Positions 9,250 through 18,203 of a stretch of DNA of 64,000 nt are shown piece after piece. The stretch is taken from NCBI RefSeq assembly GCF_003609645.1, contig NZ_MCIB01000010.1, forward strand, positions 1-64,000, read 5' to 3'. Position 1 is the stretch's first letter. Every line of letters starts with the position of its first letter. Origin of the DNA: Thermohalobacter berrensis (GTDB lineage Bacteria; Bacillota; Clostridia; Tissierellales; Thermohalobacteraceae). Made by a program: the position numbers and the translations under genes. A model generated the notes under the pieces. That model was given only the letters and a program-made list of their open reading frames with translations. It searched no databases and was not told the DNA's origin.

Positions 9250-9759
9250 ATTAAAGAACTTCAAGTTAATGAGCAAATAAGGGATAGAGAGGTTAGATTA
9301 ATTGATGTTGATGGAAGCCAAATAGGAATAGTTAATGTGAAGAAAGCCCAAAAAATAGCTTATGAAAAGAAGCTGGATTTAGTTAAGGTGGCCCCAAATG
9401 CAAAACCACCTGTATGTAGGATAATGGATTATGGAAAGTATAAATATGAGCAGTCAAAAAAGGAAAAAGAAGCTAGAAAGAAGCAAAAAACAATAACTGT
9501 TAAAGAATTAAGACTTACATCAAAGATAGAAGACCATGACTTAAAGGTTAAAGCAAAAAAAGCAACTAAGTTTTTAAAGAATGGTGACAAGGTAAAGATA
9601 TCATTAAGATTTAGAGGAAGAGAAATGGGTCACACTGACCTTGGTAGAGAAGTACTAGACAAATTTGCTGGTCTAGTAGAAGAGGTTGGTGTTATAGATA
9701 AAAAGCCTAAGCTTGAAGGTAGAAACATGATTATGATTTTAAAACCTAAAAACTCATAA
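9250..9759 (+). CDS. infC: Translation initiation factor IF-3 (ATT start)
   Basis: A 169-residue initiation factor that binds the 30S subunit, keeps it apart from 50S and proofreads the start codon. The family N-terminus ([20 protein letters not shown]) is only obtained by starting at the rare ATT codon at 9250, nine bases after AGGAGG (9235-9240). A GTG start at 9337 would delete the conserved first 29 residues. The N domain is followed by a basic linker ([15 protein letters not shown]) and the C domain ([13 protein letters not shown]). ATT starts let IF-3 repress its own translation in known bacteria. First gene of infC-rpmI-rplT. Confidence 0.96.
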   Translation: MKELQVNEQIRDREVRLIDVDGSQIGIVNVKKAQKIAYEKKLDLVKVAPNAKPPVCRIMDYGKYKYEQSKKEKEARKKQKTITVKELRLTSKIEDHDLKVKAKKATKFLKNGDKVKISLRFRGREMGHTDLGREVLDKFAGLVEEVGVIDKKPKLEGRNMIMILKPKNS

Positions 9760-9778
9760 TTTGAGAGGAGGAACTATT

Positions 9779-9973
9779 ATGCCAAAAATGAAAACTCATA
9801 GAGGAGCTGCAAAAAGATTTAAGAAAACTGGATCAGGCAAAATTAAAAGATATAAAGCTTACAAAAGCCATATATTAACTAAAAAAACTGCTAAAAGAAA
9901 GAGAAACTTAAGAAAATCATCAACTGTAAGTTCAGCTGATGAAAAGAGAATTTCAAAAATTTTACCATACTAA
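9779..9973 (+). CDS. rpmI: Ribosomal protein L35
   Basis: A 64-residue, highly basic large-subunit protein with the L35 signature [21 protein letters not shown] and a lysine/arginine-rich tail. GAGAGGAGG precedes ATG 9779. It lies 19 bases after infC and 34 bases before rplT in the universal infC-rpmI-rplT order. Confidence 0.97.
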   Translation: MPKMKTHRGAAKRFKKTGSGKIKRYKAYKSHILTKKTAKRKRNLRKSSTVSSADEKRISKILPY

Positions 9974-10007
9974 AATAGAAGAGAGATAGTTAAAGGAGGT
10001 AGCAAAA

Positions 10008-10364
10008 ATGCCTAGAGTAAAAAAAGCTTTAAACGCTAGAAAGAAACATAAAAAGGTTTTAAAATTAGCTAAAGGTTATTTTGGTGCTAAAAGTAAGCTT
10101 TTCAGACCAGCTAATGAAGCTGTAATGAGAGCTTTAAGATATGCATACGTAGGACGTAAATTAAGAAAAAGAGACTTTAGAAAATTATGGATAGCAAGAA
10201 TTAACGCTGCTTCAAGAATGCATGGATTATCATATAGTAGATTTATAAATGGATTAAAGAAAGCCAACATAGAGATAAATAGAAAAATGTTATCTGAAAT
10301 GGCTATTCATGACCCAGAAGGATTTAAAAAGCTAGTTGAAATTGCAAAAGAAAATTTAAACTAA
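10008..10364 (+). CDS. rplT: Ribosomal protein L20
   Basis: A 118-residue basic protein that binds 23S rRNA early in 50S assembly and, in Firmicutes, can repress its own operon through the leader. Typical features: N-terminal basic tail [24 protein letters not shown] and conserved [22 protein letters not shown] precedes ATG 10008. Last gene of the operon. Confidence 0.98.
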   Translation: MPRVKKALNARKKHKKVLKLAKGYFGAKSKLFRPANEAVMRALRYAYVGRKLRKRDFRKLWIARINAASRMHGLSYSRFINGLKKANIEINRKMLSEMAIHDPEGFKKLVEIAKENLN

Positions 10365-10399
10365 AATAAAAGTTCCGGTTTCCCGGGCTTTTATTTTTT
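10365..10399 (+). terminator. Terminator of infC operon
   Basis: AATAAAAG-TCCGG pairs with CCGGG-CTTTTATT, with a small internal irregularity, around the loop TTTC. A T-run follows. Confidence 0.8.
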
Positions 10400-10406
10400 A
10401 AGTAAT

Positions 10407-10437
10407 TTGTCAAATATACTAATTACAATGGTATAAT
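10407..10437 (+). promoter_or_regulatory. Promoter of ktrB-ktrA
   Basis: TTGTCA (10407-10412) and TATAAT (10432-10437) are 19 bases apart. The extended -10 TGG before TATAAT offsets the long spacing. Confidence 0.65.
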
Positions 10438-10489
10438 GAAACAGGAGTTATAAAATAATAATGTATGAAAATTAAACAATATTTAGGAG

Positions 10490-11845
10490 ATGATACCCAT
10501 AAGAATAAGAGAAAGAATAAATTTGTTGAGAATAGATCCAGCACAGTTTTTAGTAGTGGGCTTTATTGCCCTTATTCTTATAGGGGCAACTCTACTAAAT
10601 TTGCCTATTGCTTCTGAAAATGGAAAAAGCATAGGTTTTGTTGATGCTTTATTTACTTCAGCATCAGCTGTTTGTGTTACTGGTCTTATAGTTGTAAGTA
10701 CTCCAACACATTGGAGTCTTTTTGGCGAAATAGTAATATTAATTCTAATCCAAGTTGGTGGATTAGGTATAATGACAATGGCTACTTTAGTATCTATTCT
10801 TATAGGAAAGAAGATAACTCTAAAAGAAAGATTAATAATGCAAGAGGAACTAAACCAGTTTTCACTGGCAGGATTAGTTAAGCTTACAAAATATGTTATT
10901 ATATCAACATTTACAATAGAAGGAATCGGAGCAATACTTTTATCATCACGGTTTATACCTAGATATGGTGTAGTTAAAGGAATATGGTTTTCCATATTCC
11001 ATGCAATATCTGCATTTTGTAATGCGGGTTTTGATTTGACAGGAAATAGTATGGTGCCTTTTGCTGAGGATGTTATTGTTAACTTAACTATAGTAAGCTT
11101 AGTTATAATAGGTGGTTTAGGATATACTGTTTATATAGATATAACTAAAAATAGAAGTTTTAAAAAATTTTCATTACATACTAAATTAGTTTTGGTTATT
11201 ACTGCTGTTTTATTAGTTTTAGGATTTATTGTGATATTAATAACAGAATATAATAATCCTGAAACTTTAGGTAAATTATCATTCAAGGGAAAAATATTAG
11301 CATCCCTTTTTCATTCTATGACTCCTAGAACTGCAGGATTTAATACTGTAGATACTGGTTCACTCACAATATCAGCAGCATTCTTAACAATGATATTTAT
11401 GTTTATAGGTGGTTCACCTGCTTCAACTGCAGGTGGTGTTAAGACAACAACAGTAGGCGCCATATTTTTAGCTGTATTTGCAGTAATTAAAGGTAAAGAT
11501 GATGTTGAAACTTACAATAGAAGATTACCTCATAGTATGATTTTTAGAGCTTTAGCAGTAGTAGGAATAGGAATGTTTCTAATAGTTTTTGTTACTATGA
11601 TATTGTCAATTACTGAAAAAGCTTCCTTTTTAGATATATTATTTGAAACCATATCAGCCTTTGGTACGGTAGGATTAAGTAGAGGTTTAACTCCTAACCT
11701 ATCAACCATTGGAAGACTTTTAATTACAGTAACAATGTTTGCTGGAAGAGTTGGACCTTTGACAATAGCATTTGCTATTGCTAAAAAGCAAAGGAAGAAT
11801 AAAGGAACCTACAGATTTCCAGAAGAGAGGATTATTGTTGGTTAG
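10490..11845 (+). CDS. ktrB: Potassium uptake membrane subunit, TrkH/KtrB family
   Basis: A 451-residue polytopic protein, the ion-translocating subunit of a Ktr-type potassium uptake system. Four M1-P-M2 repeats can be followed by their filter regions: SASAVCVTGL, ISAFCNAGF, MTPRTAGFNT and ISAFGTVGLSRG. The loop GGSPASTAGGVKTTT after the third repeat is the intramembrane gate typical of the family. The partner KtrA follows 12 bases later. The start is uncertain: ATG 10490 directly abuts the AGGAG, leaving no normal spacing, and no better ATG/GTG exists nearby; TTG codons near 10520 lack a clear ribosome site. Confidence 0.92.
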   Translation: MIPIRIRERINLLRIDPAQFLVVGFIALILIGATLLNLPIASENGKSIGFVDALFTSASAVCVTGLIVVSTPTHWSLFGEIVILILIQVGGLGIMTMATLVSILIGKKITLKERLIMQEELNQFSLAGLVKLTKYVIISTFTIEGIGAILLSSRFIPRYGVVKGIWFSIFHAISAFCNAGFDLTGNSMVPFAEDVIVNLTIVSLVIIGGLGYTVYIDITKNRSFKKFSLHTKLVLVITAVLLVLGFIVILITEYNNPETLGKLSFKGKILASLFHSMTPRTAGFNTVDTGSLTISAAFLTMIFMFIGGSPASTAGGVKTTTVGAIFLAVFAVIKGKDDVETYNRRLPHSMIFRALAVVGIGMFLIVFVTMILSITEKASFLDILFETISAFGTVGLSRGLTPNLSTIGRLLITVTMFAGRVGPLTIAFAIAKKQRKNKGTYRFPEERIIVG

Positions 11846-11857
11846 GCAGGTGAAAAT

Positions 11858-12511
11858 ATGAGACAATTTGTAGTTATAGGTTGTGGAAGATTTGGTGCAA
11901 GTGTAGCTAAAACCCTTTATAGTTTGGGCTATGATGTATTGGCAATAGATAAAGATGAAGAAACTATTCAGGAAATATCAGATTCTGTAACTCATGCAGT
12001 ACAAGCTGATGCTGTAGACGAGAATGCACTAAAAACTTTAGGAATTAGGAACTTTGATGTAGCTGTAGTAACTATAGGTTCAGATGTTCAGGCATCTATT
12101 ATGGCTGCTTTAATAGCCAAAGACTTAGGGGTTACAACTGTTATAGCTAAAGCAAAAAGTGAATTACATGCAAAAGTTTTATATAAAATAGGTGTAGACA
12201 GGGTTGTTTTCCCTGAAAGAGATATGGGAGTTAGAGTTGCACATAATTTAGTGTCAAATAATATACTTGATTATATAGAACTTGCACCAGATTATAGTAT
12301 TGTTGAAATTGCAGCATTAGATGAGTGGAGTGATAAAACCCTTAAAGAACTTCAGTTACCACATAGGTATGGTATTAATGTAATGGCAATAAAGCGTGGT
12401 AAAGAAATTAATATTTCTCCCTATGCAGATGATGAAATAAAAGGTGGAGATATATTAATAGTTATAGGTCATAATCAAGATTTAAGAAAACTTGAGAAAA
12501 AGAGTCAATAG
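11858..12511 (+). CDS. ktrA: Potassium channel regulatory subunit KtrA (TrkA family)
   Basis: A 217-residue cytoplasmic RCK protein that gates KtrB in response to nucleotides. An N-terminal Rossmann domain with GCGRFGASVAKTL (residues 7-19) and an acidic residue after the second strand (DKDE) predicts nucleotide binding. The C-terminal TrkA-C domain covers about 135-217. AGGTGAAAAT precedes ATG 11858. It forms a two-gene operon with ktrB. Confidence 0.94.
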   Translation: MRQFVVIGCGRFGASVAKTLYSLGYDVLAIDKDEETIQEISDSVTHAVQADAVDENALKTLGIRNFDVAVVTIGSDVQASIMAALIAKDLGVTTVIAKAKSELHAKVLYKIGVDRVVFPERDMGVRVAHNLVSNNILDYIELAPDYSIVEIAALDEWSDKTLKELQLPHRYGINVMAIKRGKEINISPYADDEIKGGDILIVIGHNQDLRKLEKKSQ

Positions 12512-12521
12512 AGGTGCGCTT

Positions 12522-13325
12522 ATGATTAAAAGGATAACTAGTCCTTCAAATCCTTTAATTAAATATGTTAAATCTTTACATAGGAAAAAGAAAAGATGGG
12601 AGCATAAAAGTTATATTATAGAAGGTGTAAGATTAGTAGAAGATTGTTTAAATTCAAATGCAGAGATTGAATATATACTATATAGTGACTCATTATTAAA
12701 TGTAAAAGATGGAGATAGTATTTTAGAAAAGCTTAAAAGTAAAGGTTACACTTTGTATAATATTACTGACAATATTTTAAAAAAAATATCTGATACAATG
12801 AATCCTCAGGGTATAATTGCAGTTGTAAAGATTAATTCTATTGTATTAGAAGATATTCTTACAACTAATAATATATTAATTTTACTTGATAGGATTCAAG
12901 ACCCTGGAAATATGGGAACAATAATAAGAACTGCAGAAGCCTTAGGGGCTACGGGAATATTAGTTACAGAAGGTTGTGTAGATATATATAATCCTAAAGT
13001 AGTTAGGGCTACTATGGGTTCAATTTTTAGAGTACCTATTGTATTTTTAGATGATACTAAAGAGAAGATTAAATATTTAAAATCTAAAGGAATACAAATA
13101 ATTGCTACTTCACTGGATACAAACAAATTTTGTCATGAGGTAGACTTTAAAAATGACTTTATTCTTGTAGTTGGAAATGAAGCATCAGGTGTTAGTGATG
13201 AGATTTTAAGAGCTTCAACTGAAATTATTAAAATACCCATGGTAGGAAAGGCAGAATCATTAAATGCAGCAATGGCCTTTGGGATTACAATGTATGAAGC
13301 TAGAAGACAAAGAATGGAAATTTGA
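12522..13325 (+). CDS. SpoU/TrmH family RNA 2'-O-methyltransferase, YsgA-like
   Basis: A 267-residue SAM-dependent RNA ribose methyltransferase. An N-terminal substrate-binding domain (residues 1-95) precedes the knotted SPOUT domain with motif 1 DPGNMGTIIRTAEALGATG, motif 2 VGNEASGVSDE and motif 3 IPMVGKAESLNAAMAFGI. In Bacillus the homologous ysgA also sits just before pheS. ATG 12522 follows GAGGTGCGCTT. The exact rRNA or tRNA target cannot be read from sequence. Confidence 0.9.
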   Translation: MIKRITSPSNPLIKYVKSLHRKKKRWEHKSYIIEGVRLVEDCLNSNAEIEYILYSDSLLNVKDGDSILEKLKSKGYTLYNITDNILKKISDTMNPQGIIAVVKINSIVLEDILTTNNILILLDRIQDPGNMGTIIRTAEALGATGILVTEGCVDIYNPKVVRATMGSIFRVPIVFLDDTKEKIKYLKSKGIQIIATSLDTNKFCHEVDFKNDFILVVGNEASGVSDEILRASTEIIKIPMVGKAESLNAAMAFGITMYEARRQRMEI

Positions 13326-13351
13326 AATATTTAAAATTTTTTGTATATTTC

Positions 13352-13380
13352 TTGTAATACATCCTTCGCCATGCTATAAT
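13352..13380 (+). promoter_or_regulatory. Promoter upstream of yqzL and pheS T-box
   Basis: TTGTAA (13352-13357), a 17-base spacer, and TATAAT (13375-13380) with an extended TGC. It is the only convincing promoter before the T-box, so it probably serves both yqzL and pheST. Confidence 0.8.
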
Positions 13381-13417
13381 TTTAAATAAGATGACCTTAG
13401 AGGGGTGTATTATATAA

Positions 13418-13507
13418 ATGTTAAATGCTGCGTTGTTTTGGAAATTATTTGAATTAACAGGGTCAATAAATGCATATTTGGTGTATAAAAGCCTGTTAAC
13501 TGAATAA
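13418..13507 (+). CDS. yqzL: YqzL family small protein
   Basis: A 29-residue protein that an ordinary length cutoff would miss. It reads MLNAALFWKLFELTGSINAY and continues LVYKSLLTE, resembling the YqzL family (Trp-Lys-x-Phe, TGxxxAYLxYK). AGGGGTGTATTATATAA precedes ATG 13418. It lies between the promoter and the phenylalanine T-box, so it would be made on every transcript whether or not the T-box reads through. Function unknown; family identification is from recognition of the short pattern. Confidence 0.7.
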   Translation: MLNAALFWKLFELTGSINAYLVYKSLLTE

Positions 13508-13514
13508 TATATAA

Positions 13515-13762
13515 AAGTGATGATGGAGAGGAGTAGGTATTGGAGACCTAAAGAGAGGAAGTGCCATGGGCTGGAAGCACTTCTAGGTCAGAAGATGCTG
13601 AAGTTCGCTCCTGAACTGCTAAGTCGAAATAGTAGTAGACTTATGCCGGCTTTGCCGTTATTCTAATCAAGAGGTTTGGTATATTACATAATCTATACCA
13701 AACTATTAAGGGTGGTACCGCGGGAACCTCCGTCCCTTTGGGATGGAGGTTTGTTTTGTTTT
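13515..13762 (+). promoter_or_regulatory. T-box leader, phenylalanine (pheST)
   Basis: The T-box core AGGGTGGTACCGCG is at 13710-13723. A specifier TTC (Phe) at 13604-13606 follows CTGAAG. Stem I carries the usual GAGGAGTAG and GGCTGGAAGCAC-type segments. The terminator AACCTCCGTCCC / GGATGGAGGTTT (about 13725-13752) is followed by T-rich DNA. Uncharged tRNA-Phe should relieve termination. Confidence 0.93.
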
Positions 13763-13776
13763 TAGGAGGGTGAAAT

Positions 13777-13959
13777 GTGGAGTATATAATTAGTTTCATT
13801 AGTTTTTATTTAGTATTTTTTGCTATGAGCTATATTTTAAATCTTTTAAGGAAAAACGCTAAAACAATGCAAAGTACTAAAACAATTGCAAAAAATTCAT
13901 TATTTGCAAGTATTATTTACATACTAGTAATACTTATATCAAAATGGATTTCATCATAA
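13777..13959 (+). CDS. Small two-helix membrane protein
   Basis: A 60-residue protein with two predicted transmembrane helices (about residues 3-24 and 43-58), separated by a basic, threonine-rich loop ([18 protein letters not shown]). I do not recognise the family. The start is GTG 13777 behind AGGAGGG (13764-13770). It is the first gene after the phenylalanine T-box and ends 19 bases before pheS, so it shares phenylalanine-dependent control. No link to tRNA charging is evident. Confidence 0.7.
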   Translation: MEYIISFISFYLVFFAMSYILNLLRKNAKTMQSTKTIAKNSLFASIIYILVILISKWISS

Positions 13960-13978
13960 AAAGAAAGGAGAGTTTCTA

Positions 13979-15001
13979 ATGAAAGAAAAGCTAGAAGCTA
14001 TTAGAAAAAAAGCTATAGAAAAAATTGAGAATAGTTCAACATTGGATGAATTAGAAGAAATAAGGATTAGTATTTTAGGAAAAAAAGGTGAACTAACTCA
14101 AATATTAAGAGGAATGAAAGATTTATCTAAAGAGGAAAGACCCATTGTCGGGAAAATGGCAAATGAAATAAGGGAGACGATTGAAAATAAACTGACAGAA
14201 GTCAAAGAAGAAATAAAGGAAAAAATAAAAAGAGAGAGATTAGTTTCTGAAAGAATAGATATTTCTATGCCAGCTAAGGAAAAAAGAGTAGGACACAGGC
14301 ATCCATTACTAAAAATGATTGAAGAATTAGAAGGTATATTTATGAATATGGGATTTAGTGTAGTTGAAGGTCCAGAAGTAGAAACTGTCCATAATAATTT
14401 TGATGCTTTAAATTCGCCTGAGAATCATCCTTCTAGAGACCCATCAGATACATTTTATATAACAGATAATATACTTCTTAGAACTCATACTTCACCTGTA
14501 CAAATAAGGGCAATGAAAAAATTAAAACCACCTCTAAAGATTGTTTCTGCAGGTAGAACCTTTAGATTTGATGATGTAGATGATACTCATTCACCAATGT
14601 TTCACCAGTTAGAAGGTTTAGTTGTTGATAAAAATGTTACAATGGCTAATTTAAAGGACACTATCGATAAGTTTGTTAAAGAAATATTTGGAGATGACAT
14701 CAAAACTAGATTTAGACCTCATTATTTTCCTTTTACAGAACCTAGTGCTGAGGTGGATGTATCTTGCTTAGAGTGTAGAGGAAAAGGCTGTGAAGTTTGT
14801 AATGGTACTGGATGGAGTATGGAAATATTAGGGTGTGGTATGGTTCATCCTAAAGTACTTAAAAACTGTGGAATTGACCCAGAGGTTTATAGCGGATTTG
14901 CTTTTGGATTAGGAGTAGATAGAATTGCAATGGTTAAATATGGAATAGATAACATAAGACTGTTATTTGAAAATGACATGAGATTCTTAGAGCAATTTTA
15001 A
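13979..15001 (+). CDS. pheS: Phenylalanyl-tRNA synthetase alpha subunit
   Basis: A 340-residue catalytic subunit of the heterotetrameric PheRS. An N-terminal coiled-coil arm (residues 1-90) is followed by the class II core: motif 1 [19 protein letters not shown], motif 2 [19 protein letters not shown] and motif 3 [13 protein letters not shown]. The Cys-rich [17 protein letters not shown] segment near residue 260 is common in Firmicute PheS. AAAGGAG precedes ATG 13979. pheT follows after 39 bases. Confidence 0.98.
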   Translation: MKEKLEAIRKKAIEKIENSSTLDELEEIRISILGKKGELTQILRGMKDLSKEERPIVGKMANEIRETIENKLTEVKEEIKEKIKRERLVSERIDISMPAKEKRVGHRHPLLKMIEELEGIFMNMGFSVVEGPEVETVHNNFDALNSPENHPSRDPSDTFYITDNILLRTHTSPVQIRAMKKLKPPLKIVSAGRTFRFDDVDDTHSPMFHQLEGLVVDKNVTMANLKDTIDKFVKEIFGDDIKTRFRPHYFPFTEPSAEVDVSCLECRGKGCEVCNGTGWSMEILGCGMVHPKVLKNCGIDPEVYSGFAFGLGVDRIAMVKYGIDNIRLLFENDMRFLEQF

Positions 15002-15040
15002 ATAATTAAATACTAGAAAAAATAAACGGGAGGGTAAGAT

Positions 15041-17434
15041 ATGTTAGTACCAGTAAAATGGTTAAAAGATTATGTAAATATTGATATAGATACTAAAGAA
15101 TTGGCCGATAGATTAACTATGTCTGGTTCTCATGTTGAATCAATAAAATATGTTGATGAAGGTGTTGAGAAGGTTGTTGTAGGAAAAATAGTTAAAATTG
15201 AAGAACATCCTAATGCAGATAAATTAGTAGTTACAACAGTTGATGTTGGAAATGAACAACTTCAAATAGTAACTGGTGCAAAAAATATAAAAGAAGGTGA
15301 TTATGTACCAGTAGCATTAGTTGGAGCTAAATTACCTATAGGATTAAAAATAAAGAAAACAAAACTTAGAGGTATAGAGTCATATGGAATGTTATGTTCT
15401 TTACAAGAACTAGGTATTGATGAAGATTTAATACCTAAGGAATTTAAAGATGGTATATATATATTAGATAAAGAATACCAATTGGGAAAAGATATCAAAG
15501 AAGTTCTAGGGCTTAAAGGAGAAATAATAGAATTTGAAATTACTCCTAATAGACCGGACTGTCTAAGTATTATTGGAATGGCCAGAGAAACAGCTGCTAC
15601 TTTAGGGAAAAAATTAAGTTATCCAGAAATAACAATAAAGGATGAAACTGATGATATAAAAGATTATCTATATGGAATTGAAGTTGAAGATGATAAATTG
15701 TGCAGAAGATATTATGGAAGAGTAATTAAGGACATTAAAGTAGGGCCATCTCCGTTATGGCTTCAAATGAAGCTTATAGAAGCAGGACTAAGACCAATTA
15801 ATAATATAGTAGATATTACAAATTATGTAATGCTTGAATTAGGTCAGCCTTTACATGCATTTGATTTAGATAAAATTGAAGAAAATAAAATTATTGTAAG
15901 AAGAGCAAAAGATGGAGAAAAGATAATAACGTTAGATGATGAAGAAAGAAAGTTAGATGAAACAATGTTAGTAATTGCTGATGGTAAAAAGCCTGTAGCT
16001 ATTGCTGGAGTAATGGGAGGAGCAAATAGTGAAGTAACAAGAGAAACAAAAACAATATTGATTGAATCGGCTAATTTTAATGGAAGAAATGTAAGGTTAA
16101 CGTCTAGAAAAGTTGGTTTAAGAACAGAAGCATCTTCAAGATTTGAAAAAGATTTAGACCCTAATCTAGCAGATAAGGCATGTAATAGAGTATGTCAGTT
16201 AATTGAAGAGATAGGAGCAGGAAAAGTTGTAAAGGGATATATTGATATAAACAACGAACCTAAAAAAGTCCATGAAGTAACTTTAAGACCTAAAAGGGTT
16301 AATAAACTTTTAGGAGTAGAAATTGATACAGAAAAAATGATAGAAATACTCAATAACTTAGAACTTAAGGCTGAAAAAATAGAAAATAAAATTCATGTTA
16401 AGGTACCTACATTTAGACAAGATGTTGAGATTGAAGCTGACTTAATTGAAGAAGTTGGTAGAATCTATGGGTTCCACATAATTGAAAAAAAACCATTGAC
16501 AGGTACATTAACAAGAGGGGAAAAATCTAGAGAAAGAAAAATTGAAGATTTAATAAAGACTACTTTAACTGGTATGGGATTAAATGAAATCACTACTTAT
16601 TCATTTATAAGTCCAAAGGCATATGATAAAATTAATTTACCAGAACATAGTATTAAGAGAAACTGTGTGGAAATAATGAATCCACTAGGTGAAGATTACA
16701 GTGTGATGAGAACAACTTTAATACCAAACATGCTAGATGTTTTAAGTAGAAACTATAACTATGGTATATCTAAAGCTTGGGCTTATGAAATAGGAAATAT
16801 TTTTATTCCTAAGAGTGTTCCTGTAAAGAGTTTACCCTATGAAATAAAAACTTTATGTATAGGAATGTATGGTTCATCAGATTTTTTTGATATAAAAGGT
16901 GTATTAGAATCAGTATTAAATAAATTAGGAATAAATAACCATGAATATATAAGAGAAGAAAACTATAATACTTTCCATCCAGGAAGAACTGCAAGTATAG
17001 TCTATGGCAATAACGTACTAGGTGTCGTTGGTGAAATTCATCCAGATGTATTAGAAAACTATGGAATTGATGAGAGAATTTATGTAGCAGAAATTGACTT
17101 AGAAATAGTTGCATACTTAGCTAATCTAAAGAGGGAATACAAACCATTACCAAAGTACCCGGCTATAACAAGGGATATAGCTGTTGTTGTTGACAAGGAA
17201 TTAATGGTTAAGGAAATCGAACAGATTATATGGGAAAATGGAAAAGGATTAGTTGAGGATGCTAAGTTATTTGATATTTATACTGGAGAGCAAATTCCAG
17301 AGGGTAAGAAGAGTGTAGCATATTCTATAACTTATAGGTCACATGAAAAGACTTTAAGAGATAAAGAAGTAAATGAAATTCATGAAAAAATAATTAAAAA
17401 ATTGGAAGATAACCTAGGTGCATCCTTGAGATAA
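15041..17434 (+). CDS. pheT: Phenylalanyl-tRNA synthetase beta subunit
   Basis: A 797-residue subunit that binds tRNA-Phe and edits mischarged tyrosine. Domains: N-terminal OB-fold tRNA-binding domain (about 40-150, IEEHPNADKLVVTTVDVG), B5 and B3/B4 editing region (PINNIVDITNYVMLELGQP, ESANFNGRNVR), catalytic-like module, and a C-terminal ferredoxin-like anticodon-binding domain (KYPAITRDIAVVVD). Full length. It has its own GGGAGG ribosome site. Regulated with pheS. Confidence 0.98.
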   Translation: MLVPVKWLKDYVNIDIDTKELADRLTMSGSHVESIKYVDEGVEKVVVGKIVKIEEHPNADKLVVTTVDVGNEQLQIVTGAKNIKEGDYVPVALVGAKLPIGLKIKKTKLRGIESYGMLCSLQELGIDEDLIPKEFKDGIYILDKEYQLGKDIKEVLGLKGEIIEFEITPNRPDCLSIIGMARETAATLGKKLSYPEITIKDETDDIKDYLYGIEVEDDKLCRRYYGRVIKDIKVGPSPLWLQMKLIEAGLRPINNIVDITNYVMLELGQPLHAFDLDKIEENKIIVRRAKDGEKIITLDDEERKLDETMLVIADGKKPVAIAGVMGGANSEVTRETKTILIESANFNGRNVRLTSRKVGLRTEASSRFEKDLDPNLADKACNRVCQLIEEIGAGKVVKGYIDINNEPKKVHEVTLRPKRVNKLLGVEIDTEKMIEILNNLELKAEKIENKIHVKVPTFRQDVEIEADLIEEVGRIYGFHIIEKKPLTGTLTRGEKSRERKIEDLIKTTLTGMGLNEITTYSFISPKAYDKINLPEHSIKRNCVEIMNPLGEDYSVMRTTLIPNMLDVLSRNYNYGISKAWAYEIGNIFIPKSVPVKSLPYEIKTLCIGMYGSSDFFDIKGVLESVLNKLGINNHEYIREENYNTFHPGRTASIVYGNNVLGVVGEIHPDVLENYGIDERIYVAEIDLEIVAYLANLKREYKPLPKYPAITRDIAVVVDKELMVKEIEQIIWENGKGLVEDAKLFDIYTGEQIPEGKKSVAYSITYRSHEKTLRDKEVNEIHEKIIKKLEDNLGASLR

Positions 17435-17464
17435 TAGAAAATTAGTATTAAAATTAAAATGTAC

Positions 17465-17533
17465 AAAAGAATCTGCTATAATATATCTGGGTTTAGCCTG
17501 TGATATTTTATAGTAGATTCTTTTCTTTTTTTT
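17465..17533 (+). terminator. Long hairpin and T-run after pheT
   Basis: AAAAGAATCTGCTATAA (17465-17481) pairs with the segment ending GTAGATTCTTTT (17524), followed by C and T8. It is a good terminator for pheST. The 5' arm also contains TGCTATAAT, an extended -10, so a zapA promoter could overlap it. Confidence 0.75.
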
Positions 17534-17600
17534 GCAGGAAAAAATAATTATAAAAAAGAATATGTAATATAAGTTACTTGTTGAAGGAGAGGATATAACT

Positions 17601-18137
17601 ATGGCTCAAAGAAAAAAAGTTGTAGTTAACATAAATGGCAAAGAATATACAGTAGTAGGAGAGGAATCTGAAGAGTATATAAAGGAAATAGCTAAATACG
17701 TAGATAATAAAATGAACGAAGTTTTAGAAAAAAATGAAAAACTTAGTGAATCTATGGCAGCAATTTTAACTGCTTTTAATATAGCAGACCAGTACCATAG
17801 AACTTATATAGAACTAGATACGTTACATAAGGAAATAAAAGAACTAGAAAATGTAAAAAGGAAGATAGAAAATGATGAAGAAGAGATAGAAATATTAAAA
17901 GCAGAATATGATATGCTAAAAGAAGAAGCGACTCAATTTAAAAAAGAAAATGAAAAACTTACGGAGGAAGTTGAAAAATATAAGCAGATAGCCGAAATTA
18001 AAGAAGAAGAACTAGAAAAAGCACAAGAAATTATTAATCAATTACAAAACAAGTTATTTGAAAACCAACTTGAATTAGTTCAGACTAAAAAAGAATTAGA
18101 TGAATTTTTAAAAACATTTGATGACACTAACTCTTAA
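17601..18137 (+). CDS. zapA: Cell division protein ZapA with long coiled coil
   Basis: A 178-residue FtsZ-ring-associated protein. The N-terminal ZapA globular domain (residues 5-75) shows VVVNINGKEYTVVGEESEEYIKEIAKYVDNKM and AAILTAFNIADQY. The rest, about 76-175, is an unbroken charged coiled coil, longer than the roughly 85-110 residues of E. coli or Bacillus ZapA. Long forms occur in Clostridia. The pheT-zapA-U32-mutS2 order is common in this group, supporting the assignment. Start ATG 17601 behind AAGGAGAGG. Confidence 0.9.
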   Translation: MAQRKKVVVNINGKEYTVVGEESEEYIKEIAKYVDNKMNEVLEKNEKLSESMAAILTAFNIADQYHRTYIELDTLHKEIKELENVKRKIENDEEEIEILKAEYDMLKEEATQFKKENEKLTEEVEKYKQIAEIKEEELEKAQEIINQLQNKLFENQLELVQTKKELDEFLKTFDDTNS

Positions 18138-18152
18138 CTTCAGTATAAAACT

Positions 18153-18199
18153 ACCTTCCTTACACACAATATATATAAATGACTTTATGGAAGGAAGGT
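18153..18199 (+). promoter_or_regulatory. Hairpin masking the DUF421 ribosome site
   Basis: ACCTTCCTT (18153-18161) is an exact complement of AAGGAAGGT (18191-18199), the ribosome binding site of the next gene. If both are on one transcript, the 9-bp stem would hide the site. Confidence 0.5.
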
Positions 18200-18203
18200 T
18201 AAA

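Noticed and set aside
9337-9759. infC starting at GTG 9337
   Set aside because: It would remove the conserved N-terminal helix and strand of IF-3 and has no ribosome site; ATT 9250 follows AGGAGG.
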